A DNA stretch of 64,000 nucleotides, taken from contig JBAXXL010000006.1 of the NCBI GenBank assembly GCA_037127915.1, positions 50,676 through 114,675 on the forward strand, given 5' to 3'. Source of the DNA: JBAXXL01 sp037127915. Its GTDB lineage: Bacteria > Bacteroidota > Ignavibacteria > Kapaibacteriales > UBA2268. The translations under genes were made by a program, and so were the position numbers. Below the pieces are notes generated by a model. It did not search any database and was not told where the DNA came from. It was given only the letters and a program-made list of their open reading frames with translations. Shown in pieces: positions 18,581 to 26,377 of the stretch; the stretch's first letter is position 1; each line of letters starts with the position of its first letter.

Positions 18581-18630
18581 AAATATTATCCCTCTTTTTG
18601 CGTATATATTTATTTACATGCGATACTAAT

Positions 18631-18975
18631 ATGTCTTCAACTATACAAATTTTCGGCACTAAGAAATGCCAGGAAACCAACAAAGCAATCCGTTTTTTCA
18701 AAGAGCGCGGTATAAAAACTCAATTTGTGGATTTATCGGAAAAAGCGCTAAGCAAAGGCGAATTCGAGAGCATTACGCGTAAAGTACCAATGGAAGACCT
18801 GCTCGATAGAAACGGGAAGCAATATAAAAAGAGAAACTTAGACCGTATGGTTTATGATTTGGCAACAGAACTTCTTGCCGACCCCCTATTGCTCGCTACA
18901 CCAATCACACGGTTCGGTCGTGAAGCCGCTTTGGGATACCAGCCCGAAATCTGGAAAATTTGGATAAACACATAA
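18631..18975 (+). CDS. Spx/ArsC-family thioredoxin-fold protein
   Basis: 114 residues from the ATG at 18631; the frame opens earlier at a TTG (18598), but that adds non-family residues. It has a thioredoxin-like fold: IQIFGTKKCQETNKAIRFFKERG (one Cys at the redox position, no CxxC), NRKG-like DRNGKQYKKRNL, and the C-terminal TPITRFGREAALGY. This is the arsenate-reductase/Spx family. The lone Cys and absence of ars genes argue for a regulatory or thiol-transfer role. Confidence 0.8.
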   Translation: MSSTIQIFGTKKCQETNKAIRFFKERGIKTQFVDLSEKALSKGEFESITRKVPMEDLLDRNGKQYKKRNLDRMVYDLATELLADPLLLATPITRFGREAALGYQPEIWKIWINT

Positions 18976-18987
18976 CAGCAGTAAACT

Positions 18988-20739
18988 ATGAAAAAGAGCT
19001 TGTTTTCCATCACCAATAAACTGATTTTCTACGTTGTTATAATAAGCTTTGCGGGATTGGCCTCCGTGGGATTAATTTCTAATTTGCAAAGCAAGGACGC
19101 GCTTTTTAACCGCACTTACCAGCAGTTAAACTCAATCAAATCAGTAAAATCCCGCCAAATAGAATCATTCTATAATGACAGAATCGCAGACGCGGAATTG
19201 ATTTCCCAAATCGAGGATGTTGAGGAAATATCAACAGAATTAGCAAAAAATGACAAACAAAATAATATAAAAACACATTCCGATTTATTGAATAATTTCT
19301 TATCAACACACAATTATTACAAAGATATAGCGATAATTAACATTGAATATGGGGATTATTTTTCACTAAAAAATATATTTAACCAAAATCTAATGGATTC
19401 TTTAAGTCAGAATTCTTCAAATCAGAACTTCAAAAAAGAAGCCTTGCCAATAGAGTATGTCAATCATATTGATAAGTTGTTCTATATATTAATCACCGCG
19501 CCAATCCAAACCGATAATGCAAATCAATCCTTTGTTGTTCTTCTTCTTAATAATGAACCTTTTACAAAAATAATGCTCGAAACAGACCCAAGCTCCGGTA
19601 TTGGCCGCTCTGGTGAGACTTATATTGTTGGTAAAGACACTTTACTTCGCACACCATCACGCTTTTTGAAAAATTCAGTGCTTAAAACTTCTGTTAAATC
19701 CGTCGGTGTTTTGAATGCGCTTGCAGGCTTGGAAGGCAAAACATTATACAAAGATTACCGCGATATCGATGTTATTGGTGCCTATAGCAAGTTGAATATA
19801 AAGAATATAGATTGGTATATAATTTCTGAATTGGATGCTAATGAAGCCAACAAGGATATATTGGAATTAAGAAAAAGCACATTTATTCTTATTTTATCTT
19901 TAACATTCATACTGATTTTACTTACATACTTTATTTCAAAGCGTTTTACTCAACCGTTAGTAAATCTCACTACAGCCGCCACTTCCATAAGCACCGGTAA
20001 ATATCTGCCGAATATTGAAGTTTCAACAAATGATGAAATCGGTGAATTGACAATAGCATTCAATCAGATGAGTGCTGATTTGAAACTCAAAGATGAAGAA
20101 CTCATTAGCGAACGTCATAAATCATCGTCGTCTATCATAGATGCGTTGGATAACGAGCGAAAACGCTTATCGCGAGAAATTCACGATGGTTTGGGGCAAA
20201 ATCTTATAGCAATTAAGTTAAAATTTGAAAGTATTGATACAAAAAAATCTAAGATTCCGACCGATATGCTCGACAATGTCAAAACCTCCTTAGACGATAC
20301 AATTAAAGAGATTCGCACAATTTCCAACGATTTGATGCCCGCTGTCCTGAGCGAATTTGGCTTATATTATGCTGTTAAAAACCTTTGCTCTGAGATGAGT
20401 GATAATTCGGCAATTGATTTTGAATTTGTAAGCAATTTGGAAAATTCCGAAATTGAACCAAAAATCAGCATATACTTATTTAGAATTATTCAGGAAGCGG
20501 CAAAAAATATTATTCAGCACTCCGGGGCCGACAAAGCTACTGTATATCTTTCATTAATTGATAATTATATCAAATTGGAAATTACTGACAATGGAAAAGG
20601 TTTCGATTTTAAGAGCATAAAAAAAGGTAACGGTTTGTATAATATCAAAGAAAGGGTTAATTTAATAGATGGAAATGTTGAAATTATTTCAAAATTGAAT
20701 TTAGGTACCATAATTATAATCGAGGTTCCGAATGAATAA
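18988..20739 (+). CDS. NarL-type sensor histidine kinase
   Basis: 583 residues. TM1 spans about 10-30; an extracytoplasmic dCache/PDC-like sensor about 35-290; TM2 about 297-317; HAMP about 318-370 (STGKYLPNIEVSTNDEIGELTIAFNQM). A HisKA_3 dimerisation domain has the phosphoacceptor H399 in REIHDGLGQNL, and a HATPase_c domain contains EAAKNIIQHS (N-box) and DNGKGFD (G1). It should phosphorylate the LuxR-type regulator whose gene overlaps by 8 bp. The PDC sensor suggests a small periplasmic ligand. The ammonium transporter lies just downstream. Confidence 0.93.
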   Translation: MKKSLFSITNKLIFYVVIISFAGLASVGLISNLQSKDALFNRTYQQLNSIKSVKSRQIESFYNDRIADAELISQIEDVEEISTELAKNDKQNNIKTHSDLLNNFLSTHNYYKDIAIINIEYGDYFSLKNIFNQNLMDSLSQNSSNQNFKKEALPIEYVNHIDKLFYILITAPIQTDNANQSFVVLLLNNEPFTKIMLETDPSSGIGRSGETYIVGKDTLLRTPSRFLKNSVLKTSVKSVGVLNALAGLEGKTLYKDYRDIDVIGAYSKLNIKNIDWYIISELDANEANKDILELRKSTFILILSLTFILILLTYFISKRFTQPLVNLTTAATSISTGKYLPNIEVSTNDEIGELTIAFNQMSADLKLKDEELISERHKSSSSIIDALDNERKRLSREIHDGLGQNLIAIKLKFESIDTKKSKIPTDMLDNVKTSLDDTIKEIRTISNDLMPAVLSEFGLYYAVKNLCSEMSDNSAIDFEFVSNLENSEIEPKISIYLFRIIQEAAKNIIQHSGADKATVYLSLIDNYIKLEITDNGKGFDFKSIKKGNGLYNIKERVNLIDGNVEIISKLNLGTIIIIEVPNE

Positions 20740-21382
20740 AGAAAAAATAAAAATAGTTTTGGTTGACGACCACGAAGTTGTTCGCGACGGAATAAAAGCT
20801 ATATTGGAAAGTGATAATGAAATATCAGTTATCGCTACGGCTGATAGTTACGAAAGCTTAAAGCCAATATTACTAACTCAAAAACCCGATATACTTATTC
20901 TCGATATTTCTCTTCCCGAAATCTCAGGTATAGAAATTGCGAAAATAATCACTCGTGCCTATCCTGAAATAAAAGTAATTATGCTATCGATGTACCTGAG
21001 CGAAGACTTTATATTTAATAGTATAAAAGCCGGCGCTAAAAGCTACCTTCCGAAAAATTCTTCAAAAAACGAATTACTTAAGACTATTCACGAAGTTAAC
21101 CGCTCGAACGATTATTTCCCGGACGAGGTTTCTGCTATTATTTTGAAGGGATATCTAAAGAAGATCAAAACCGAAGAGAAAACGGTTGATTTAACGAAAC
21201 GTGAAAATGAACTATTAAGCTTATTTGCCAAAGGATTAACGAACAAAGAAATTTCCGATCAGCTATTCATCTCCATTCGAACCGTTGAAACACATAAAAA
21301 TCATATAATGAATAAATTAGATATTAAATCTTCTTATGATCTGCTGAAATATGCCTTAAAGCATAACATAATTGAAATCTGA
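20732..21382 (+). CDS. NarL/FixJ-type response regulator
   Basis: 216 residues. A receiver domain (1 to about 125) has acidic D12-D13 (LVDDHEVVRDG), phosphoacceptor D58 (LILDISLPEISG) and the conserved Lys in SYLPK. The C-terminal LuxR HTH (about 148-210: LTKRENELLSLFAKGLTNKEISDQLFISIRTVETHKNHIMNKL) binds DNA. Cognate partner of the overlapping kinase. The next gene is amt, whose promoter region carries a 10-bp inverted repeat. Confidence 0.95.
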   Translation: MNKEKIKIVLVDDHEVVRDGIKAILESDNEISVIATADSYESLKPILLTQKPDILILDISLPEISGIEIAKIITRAYPEIKVIMLSMYLSEDFIFNSIKAGAKSYLPKNSSKNELLKTIHEVNRSNDYFPDEVSAIILKGYLKKIKTEEKTVDLTKRENELLSLFAKGLTNKEISDQLFISIRTVETHKNHIMNKLDIKSSYDLLKYALKHNIIEI

Positions 21383-21396
21383 TAAATAAAAAACAT

Positions 21397-21459
21397 CAAG
21401 CAGGGATGCTTGACCCACCATATTATAAATAACTTGGTAGAACAAGCATCTTTGCTTGT
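21397..21459. repeat. Two small REP-like hairpins
   Basis: caagca-ggga-tgcttg (21397-21412) and acaagca-tctt-tgcttgt (21442-21459) share the caagca/tgcttg stem. They sit between the response-regulator stop and the amt promoter. Confidence 0.45.
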
Positions 21460-21574
21460 TTCTGGATTTTTAAAGTAGGTTAACATTGCTCCGTATAACA
21501 CGTAGTATTCTCTACGTAATCCCTATACGAAAAATCATATTTTAACCAATTGCCTATATTAATTAAGATTAGCA

Positions 21575-21600
21575 ATTTTGTACATTGATTTGTACAAAAT
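21575..21600. promoter_or_regulatory. 10-bp inverted repeat (candidate operator) before amt
   Basis: attttgtaca-ttgatt-tgtacaaaat, with perfect arms, 26 bp before the amt ATG. The spacing of two half-sites about 16 bp apart centre-to-centre suits a dimeric regulator. Confidence 0.5.
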
Positions 21601-21626
21601 TTATTTATTTTAATATAGGAGGCTTT

Positions 21627-22865
21627 ATGCCGCAATTTGATACAGGAAATACCGGCTTTATGCTACTTGCAACAAGTTTGGTAATGTTAATGACACCAGG
21701 CTTAGCATTTTTTTATGGTGGCTTGGTAGGTCGTAAAAACGTTTTATCCATTATGATGCAAAGTTTTGTATCAATGGGATGGACAACTGTTATTTGGTGG
21801 GCTTTTGGTTATTCTTTATGCTTTAGCGGTGGCCAAGGCGGAGTAATCGGTAATTTAGATCAAGCATTTTTATGGGGAATAAATATAAATACCCCGTCAG
21901 TTGCAAATCCATCCATTCCGATGTTTGTATTTATAGCGTATCAGATGATGTTTGCAATTATTACACCTGCTTTGATTACAGGCGCATTTGCAAATAGAGT
22001 AAAATTTTCAGCATATATGATATTTTTAACACTTTGGTTAATATTCGTTTACTTCCCATTCGTTCACATGATATGGGGTGGTGGTTTATTAGCGCAGTGG
22101 GGTGTATTCGATTTCGCCGGTGGTATAGTTGTACATTGTACAGCAGGTTTTGCCGCATTAGCCGCGGTATTTTATGTAGGTAAAAGAAAACTTATTAGTA
22201 ACATTCCACACAGTATTCCATTAGTAGCTTTGGGTACTGGTTTATTATGGTTCGGTTGGTATGGTTTCAACGCCGGTAGTGAATTCGCCGTTGATGGTGT
22301 TACAGCTAATGCATTTTTAAATACTGACGTAGCCGCTTCGGTTGCAGGTGTTACGTGGTTAATTATTGCATGGATCACAGAAAAGAAGCCAAAATTTGTC
22401 GGATTAATGACCGGTTCTGTTGCCGGATTGGCGACTATTACTCCTGCCGCAGGCTATGTAACTGTCACTAGTGCCGTAATTATTGGATTTACATCCGGTA
22501 TAGTTTGTTATTTGGCTGTTGCTTGGAAAAACCGTCAGGGTTGGGACGACGCTTTAGATGTTTGGGGTGTCCATGGTGTTGGCGGATTTTTAGGTACTAT
22601 AATGTTAGGTATTTTTGGAACTGCGGCTGTAAATATAAAAGGTCTCGCTGTTTGGCCGGTTGGATTATTAGAAGGCGGAACAAGTTTCTTTTTGAAACAA
22701 TCTGTCACAGCTATCGGTACAGCGGCTTATGCAGTAGGTTTCACTTTACTTATGCTCTGGTTGATCAATAAAATTGTTCCGGTTAGAGTAACAGATGAAG
22801 AACAAATGTTAGGATTAGATGAAGCTTTGCATGGTGAAAATGCTTATGAATCTGAATTTTTATAA
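21627..22865 (+). CDS. amt: Ammonium transporter (Amt/MEP/Rh)
   Basis: 412 residues from the ATG at 21627, preceded by AGGAGG (21617-21622). The longer frame from 21585 would read through the operator-like repeat. It is an eleven-helix inner-membrane channel: MTPGLAFFYGGLVGRKN (helix 1-2), DFAGGIVVHCTAGFAALAA (family signature, pore His nearby), FGWYGFNAGS, DDALDVWGVHGVGGFLGTI (twin pore His region). It carries NH4+/NH3 into the cell. No glnK follows; instead a porin-like gene comes after a strong terminator. Confidence 0.96.
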   Translation: MPQFDTGNTGFMLLATSLVMLMTPGLAFFYGGLVGRKNVLSIMMQSFVSMGWTTVIWWAFGYSLCFSGGQGGVIGNLDQAFLWGININTPSVANPSIPMFVFIAYQMMFAIITPALITGAFANRVKFSAYMIFLTLWLIFVYFPFVHMIWGGGLLAQWGVFDFAGGIVVHCTAGFAALAAVFYVGKRKLISNIPHSIPLVALGTGLLWFGWYGFNAGSEFAVDGVTANAFLNTDVAASVAGVTWLIIAWITEKKPKFVGLMTGSVAGLATITPAAGYVTVTSAVIIGFTSGIVCYLAVAWKNRQGWDDALDVWGVHGVGGFLGTIMLGIFGTAAVNIKGLAVWPVGLLEGGTSFFLKQSVTAIGTAAYAVGFTLLMLWLINKIVPVRVTDEEQMLGLDEALHGENAYESEFL

Positions 22866-22882
22866 ATAATTTATTATATTAT

Positions 22883-22917
22883 ATCCGGTATTTGAACATA
22901 ATACCGGATTTTTTTTA
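22883..22917 (+). terminator. Rho-independent terminator after amt
   Basis: 10-bp stem atccggtatt/aataccggat with a 7-base loop, followed by eight or nine T. It ends 19 bp before the next ATG, so it may attenuate the porin gene. Confidence 0.85.
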
Positions 22918-22935
22918 ATTAATGCGACAAAGAAA

Positions 22936-24042
22936 ATGAAACAATTAATTTCAATTATCTTAATATCAATTATTTGCTTGATATTTTTACCGGTAAAACA
23001 TTTTGCCCAATCTACTGATTCACCAAAAATTAAAATCAGTGCTTATTTGGACTCATACTTTGCAACGGATAATGATAAGATTATTCAAAATGATGATAAC
23101 AGTCTCAAATCTGCCCGTCAGTTAACCTACGTTAATTACAAAAAGAATGAGTTTGCTTTGAACATAGCCCAAATTTCAGCTGAATTATCTGCCGATAGAT
23201 TCAGAGCTAATGTTACTTTACAAGCGGGTGATTTGGTCAAAACAGGATATCAAGACCTCGGTGCTCAGTTCCCTATGCTTCAACAAGCGAATGTAGGTTA
23301 CAATTTTTACAGTGGCTTTTGGATTGACGCTGGATTGTTTTTAACTCATATCGGTGGTGAAGCAATGTTGCCGAAAGACAATTGGTTAAGTTCACATTCA
23401 TTGGTCACATACTTTGAACCATTTTACCAAAGCGGTGTCAAAGTATCTTACGAAAATGAGAAAATGACAGCTTGCATTCATATCCTTAACGGAAACGGAA
23501 TAATCGCGGATAATAATTTTAACAAAAGCGTTGGCTTATTTTTCAGCCACAAATGTACGGATAACTTCAACTTTTCTTATTCCAATATTTACGGAAACGA
23601 AGAGGTCGGTTCACCTATTAATGCCAAAATTCATTTTCTTCAAAATTTAGTTCTGAATTATAATTTGGCCGAAAAACTTGCGCTTAGAGGACAATTTGAC
23701 TTAGCTAACAAGAATTTTACTGATAATACCAATCCTTTTGGCGAAAATAGTAAAATGTATTTCGGTGGTTCGTTAACAGCGCATTATTTAATTAACGATA
23801 AATTCTCTGCTACTTGTAGAGCCGCTTACGTTGATAATACAGACAGCCTATATGTTCCAACTATTAAAGGATTAGCATACACTTTGGGTGCTGAATACAA
23901 ACCTTCAGATTTCACCTACATCCGTTTAGAGGGTAGTTTAACAGATTTGGATGAAAATTACAAAATGTTTATTGACGCCGATAATAAACCAGCCGCATCT
24001 CGCATGGAAGTAGCTTTAAACTTCGGCGTAATAATTAAGTAA
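22936..24042 (+). CDS. Outer-membrane porin-like barrel (BBP2/OmpL-like)
   Basis: 368 residues with a signal peptide (hydrophobic core 5-20, cleaved near HFAQ). The mature part is a long beta-barrel-type sequence: alternating short amphipathic strands, Gly/Asn turns, GAQFPMLQQANVGYNF, and a final VALNFGVIIK strand. Similar proteins in Bacteroidota are annotated as putative porin-2 (OmpL/BBP2). Placed after amt, it could let ammonium or another nitrogen source across the outer membrane; that is an inference from position. Confidence 0.8.
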   Translation: MKQLISIILISIICLIFLPVKHFAQSTDSPKIKISAYLDSYFATDNDKIIQNDDNSLKSARQLTYVNYKKNEFALNIAQISAELSADRFRANVTLQAGDLVKTGYQDLGAQFPMLQQANVGYNFYSGFWIDAGLFLTHIGGEAMLPKDNWLSSHSLVTYFEPFYQSGVKVSYENEKMTACIHILNGNGIIADNNFNKSVGLFFSHKCTDNFNFSYSNIYGNEEVGSPINAKIHFLQNLVLNYNLAEKLALRGQFDLANKNFTDNTNPFGENSKMYFGGSLTAHYLINDKFSATCRAAYVDNTDSLYVPTIKGLAYTLGAEYKPSDFTYIRLEGSLTDLDENYKMFIDADNKPAASRMEVALNFGVIIK

Positions 24043-24070
24043 TTTTATTTATTTCTGTTTTACTTATGAC

Positions 24071-24099
24071 AAAGGCGGTTTTTCAACCGCCTTTTTTTT
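24071..24099. terminator. Terminator between convergent genes
   Basis: Stem aaaggcggtt/aaccgccttt, loop tttc, then a T-tract. The minus-strand lipoprotein gene ends at its edge, at 24098. Confidence 0.85.
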
Positions 24100-24973
24100 A
24101 AAACAATATTCCACAATTATAATGAAGTTTGTTAACTTTCTTAACATATTTTATTTTTACTGAATTATTAATTTGTTCTAATAAAAATCTGAATTCGAAT
24201 AACCCACCCCACTTAGTAAATACTAGCAATTTCACTTTTGGTGTGTTTGCCTTCATTATCACAGTTGGTTCAAAGTTTATTTTATTGAGAGTATCTTTTT
24301 GCTTAGAGGTCAAAATTATCTTATTTTCTGATAAAATTGATTTAAATTTTTCCCTTGTAGCAACAATTTCGTAATCATCATAATTAGAATGCCAAATGAG
24401 AGAGAATTGATCGGATAAAAAACAAAATATCACATATTCCAAATAGCCCCTTTTAGTCCTGTTTACATCTATATATTCTAAAAGGGGTGTATATAATTTA
24501 CTATATTCTAGTATACTTAGATTATTTTTAAAATCGAAATTATGAAAATCACATTCATAATTCGATAAAAAATCGTTGACTTTTTTTTCGTTAGAATCTA
24601 AAATTTTATTATTTCTTTTTTTGTTATAAGATAAGGATAAAGATACCTTTTCAATGGTTTTAAAATAATTTTGATTTTCTGCGTTGACTACTGTTAATCT
24701 TGGACCACCGAACCAATAATTATCCCGATAAATATAATCAATTCTATAACCATCTTTCATCTTGATAGAGGTTAGTATTTTAAAATAATCATTAACATCA
24801 AACTCCATCTTCATCTTTTTATATTCATCCGGACTATCCGGATAAATGGCTTTTGCCTGAAAGGCTCGAATTTTTGTAACCTCTTCTTGAATACTTTTTG
24901 CAAATTCGCTTGTATGCCAATTTGTACAACTAAACAATAATACTAATACCACCAACACCATTTTGGTTTTCAT
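24098..24973 (-). CDS. Hypothetical lipoprotein
   Basis: 291 residues. The start is a lipoprotein signal, MKTKMVLVVLVLLFSC, with the lipobox Cys at 16. The rest is Lys/Asp/Asn-rich with no family I can name. Two YxxF-type segments and a predicted alpha/beta mix are all that can be said. It stands alone, convergent with the porin gene, sharing its terminator. The Cys lipobox implies anchoring in a membrane. Confidence 0.7.
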   Translation of the reverse strand: MKTKMVLVVLVLLFSCTNWHTSEFAKSIQEEVTKIRAFQAKAIYPDSPDEYKKMKMEFDVNDYFKILTSIKMKDGYRIDYIYRDNYWFGGPRLTVVNAENQNYFKTIEKVSLSLSYNKKRNNKILDSNEKKVNDFLSNYECDFHNFDFKNNLSILEYSKLYTPLLEYIDVNRTKRGYLEYVIFCFLSDQFSLIWHSNYDDYEIVATREKFKSILSENKIILTSKQKDTLNKINFEPTVIMKANTPKVKLLVFTKWGGLFEFRFLLEQINNSVKIKYVKKVNKLHYNCGILF

Positions 24974-25124
24974 AATAATCTCGACTTAAGTAAATTGCAA
25001 TTGTTCACATAATCAAAAATACAAATAATATAAAATTTTATCATCATATAAATTTGAAAATCGTTGTAATTTAACTAATTTTGGTATAAATTATTATTCA
25101 AAGTACATTTTTTTTTAAAATAAT

Positions 25125-26072
25125 ATGAAAAAAATATTGACCATTTTTGTTCTATTTATCGCGGTGATTATTATGTCTAATTGTAATGCAAATTCACAAT
25201 CTCTCACACAAACAGAAAATTATCTCAACTTTTCGGGAGGCAAAATTTGGTATAAAGTAGTCGGTGAAGGAAATGGAATTCCAATAATCACAATCCATGG
25301 CGGGCCTGGAGGTACGAGCTATTACCTACATCCGCTTATTGAATTAGGGAAAAACCGCCCGGTGATATTTTATGATCAATTGGGTTGCGGACGCTCGGAT
25401 CGTATTACTGATACTTCATTAATGACGGTTAAGCATTACGTGGAAGAATTATATCAATTAATCAACCATCTCGGATTAAAAGAGTTTTACCTTTATGGAC
25501 AATCCTGGGGAACAACACTTGCTTTGGAGTATTACTCAATTTACCCGGAAGGAGTCAAAGCTATTATTTTCAGTTCACCATATCTTAATACTGAATTATG
25601 GATGAAGGACGCACAGATTTTGCTTAAAACACTACCTGATACAGTCCAAGAAGACATTCGCCAAAATGAAGAAAAAGGCACTTACGATTCACCGGAATAT
25701 CAATCAGCAGTACAGCTATATTATGATAAATATATTTGCCGTAAAAAACCTTGGTCAAAAGATATCGAAGATTCTTTTGCTAATATGGGAGCCAATGTTT
25801 ACCAATATATGGTTGGACCAAGCGAGTTTACTTGGACGGGTACGTTGAAAAATTATGACGGAATTGATAAATTGCCGAAAATTAAAGTCCCGACTCTGTT
25901 TATTGCAGGAGAGTTCGATGAAGCTCGCCCCGAAACTGCCAAATACTTCCAGAGTCTTGTACCAAATTCTCAGTTTGAAATGACTAAAGGAGCGGCTCAC
26001 ATGACAATTCAGGATTGTCCCGAACAAGACATCAAGGTTATAAGCAAATTTATTGAAGATATCGAAAAATAA
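25125..26072 (+). CDS. Proline-iminopeptidase-like alpha/beta hydrolase
   Basis: 315 residues with an export signal (MKKILTIFVLFIAVIIMSNC, possible lipobox). Catalytic features: oxyanion HGGPGG (near 63-68), nucleophile Ser in GQSWGTT, Asp in IAGEFDEARP and His in GAAHMTIQD, all as in S33 family prolyl aminopeptidases. YDQLGCGRSD is also a family hallmark. It probably releases N-terminal Pro or other residues from peptides in the periplasm. Single gene. Confidence 0.88.
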   Translation: MKKILTIFVLFIAVIIMSNCNANSQSLTQTENYLNFSGGKIWYKVVGEGNGIPIITIHGGPGGTSYYLHPLIELGKNRPVIFYDQLGCGRSDRITDTSLMTVKHYVEELYQLINHLGLKEFYLYGQSWGTTLALEYYSIYPEGVKAIIFSSPYLNTELWMKDAQILLKTLPDTVQEDIRQNEEKGTYDSPEYQSAVQLYYDKYICRKKPWSKDIEDSFANMGANVYQYMVGPSEFTWTGTLKNYDGIDKLPKIKVPTLFIAGEFDEARPETAKYFQSLVPNSQFEMTKGAAHMTIQDCPEQDIKVISKFIEDIEK

Positions 26073-26074
26073 AA

Positions 26075-26113
26075 TAATCCGAGAATATGTAGAAAAAACG
26101 CATTCTCGGATTA
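26075..26113. terminator. Hairpin between convergent genes
   Basis: Perfect 12-bp stem taatccgagaat/attctcggatta with a 15-base loop, separating the hydrolase gene from the metal-binding peptide gene. It has no clear T-tract on either side, so termination efficiency is uncertain. Confidence 0.6.
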
Positions 26114-26141
26114 ATAATAATACTAATTTGATAATTAGCTT

Positions 26142-26351
26142 TTATACCGCTTCAGCAGTATACCCGGCTTTATTAATAACTTCTTTTACCTGCGCTTCAG
26201 TTAGATTGAAGGATTCTACTATAAGTATTCTATCAGGGTCGTTTAAATCCACTTCCCAATGTTCAATTCCACCGGCATTGTTTAAAAACGGTGTTATAGT
26301 TTGAATGCATCCGTTACATTTAAGACTCGTTTTAAATTTATATGTTGCCAT
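26142..26351 (-). CDS. Heavy-metal-associated (HMA/CopZ-like) protein
   Basis: 69 residues with a ferredoxin-like HMA fold. The metal site is CNGC (residues 12-15) in KCNGCIQTITPFLNNAGGIEHW, where the canonical domain has GMxCxxC. The C-terminus VKEVINKAGYTAEAV is typical. It is 26 bp downstream of copA on the same strand, so a copper chaperone role is likely. Confidence 0.85.
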   Translation of the reverse strand: MATYKFKTSLKCNGCIQTITPFLNNAGGIEHWEVDLNDPDRILIVESFNLTEAQVKEVINKAGYTAEAV

Positions 26352-26377
26352 ATTTAATCCTATTGTGTTTTAAAATA

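Noticed and set aside
18598..18630. TTG start for the Spx/ArsC-like gene
   Set aside because: ATG 18631 begins the family sequence.
21585..21626. Longer start for Amt (TTG at 21585)
   Set aside because: It would place the inverted repeat inside the coding region; ATG 21627 has a proper AGGAGG.
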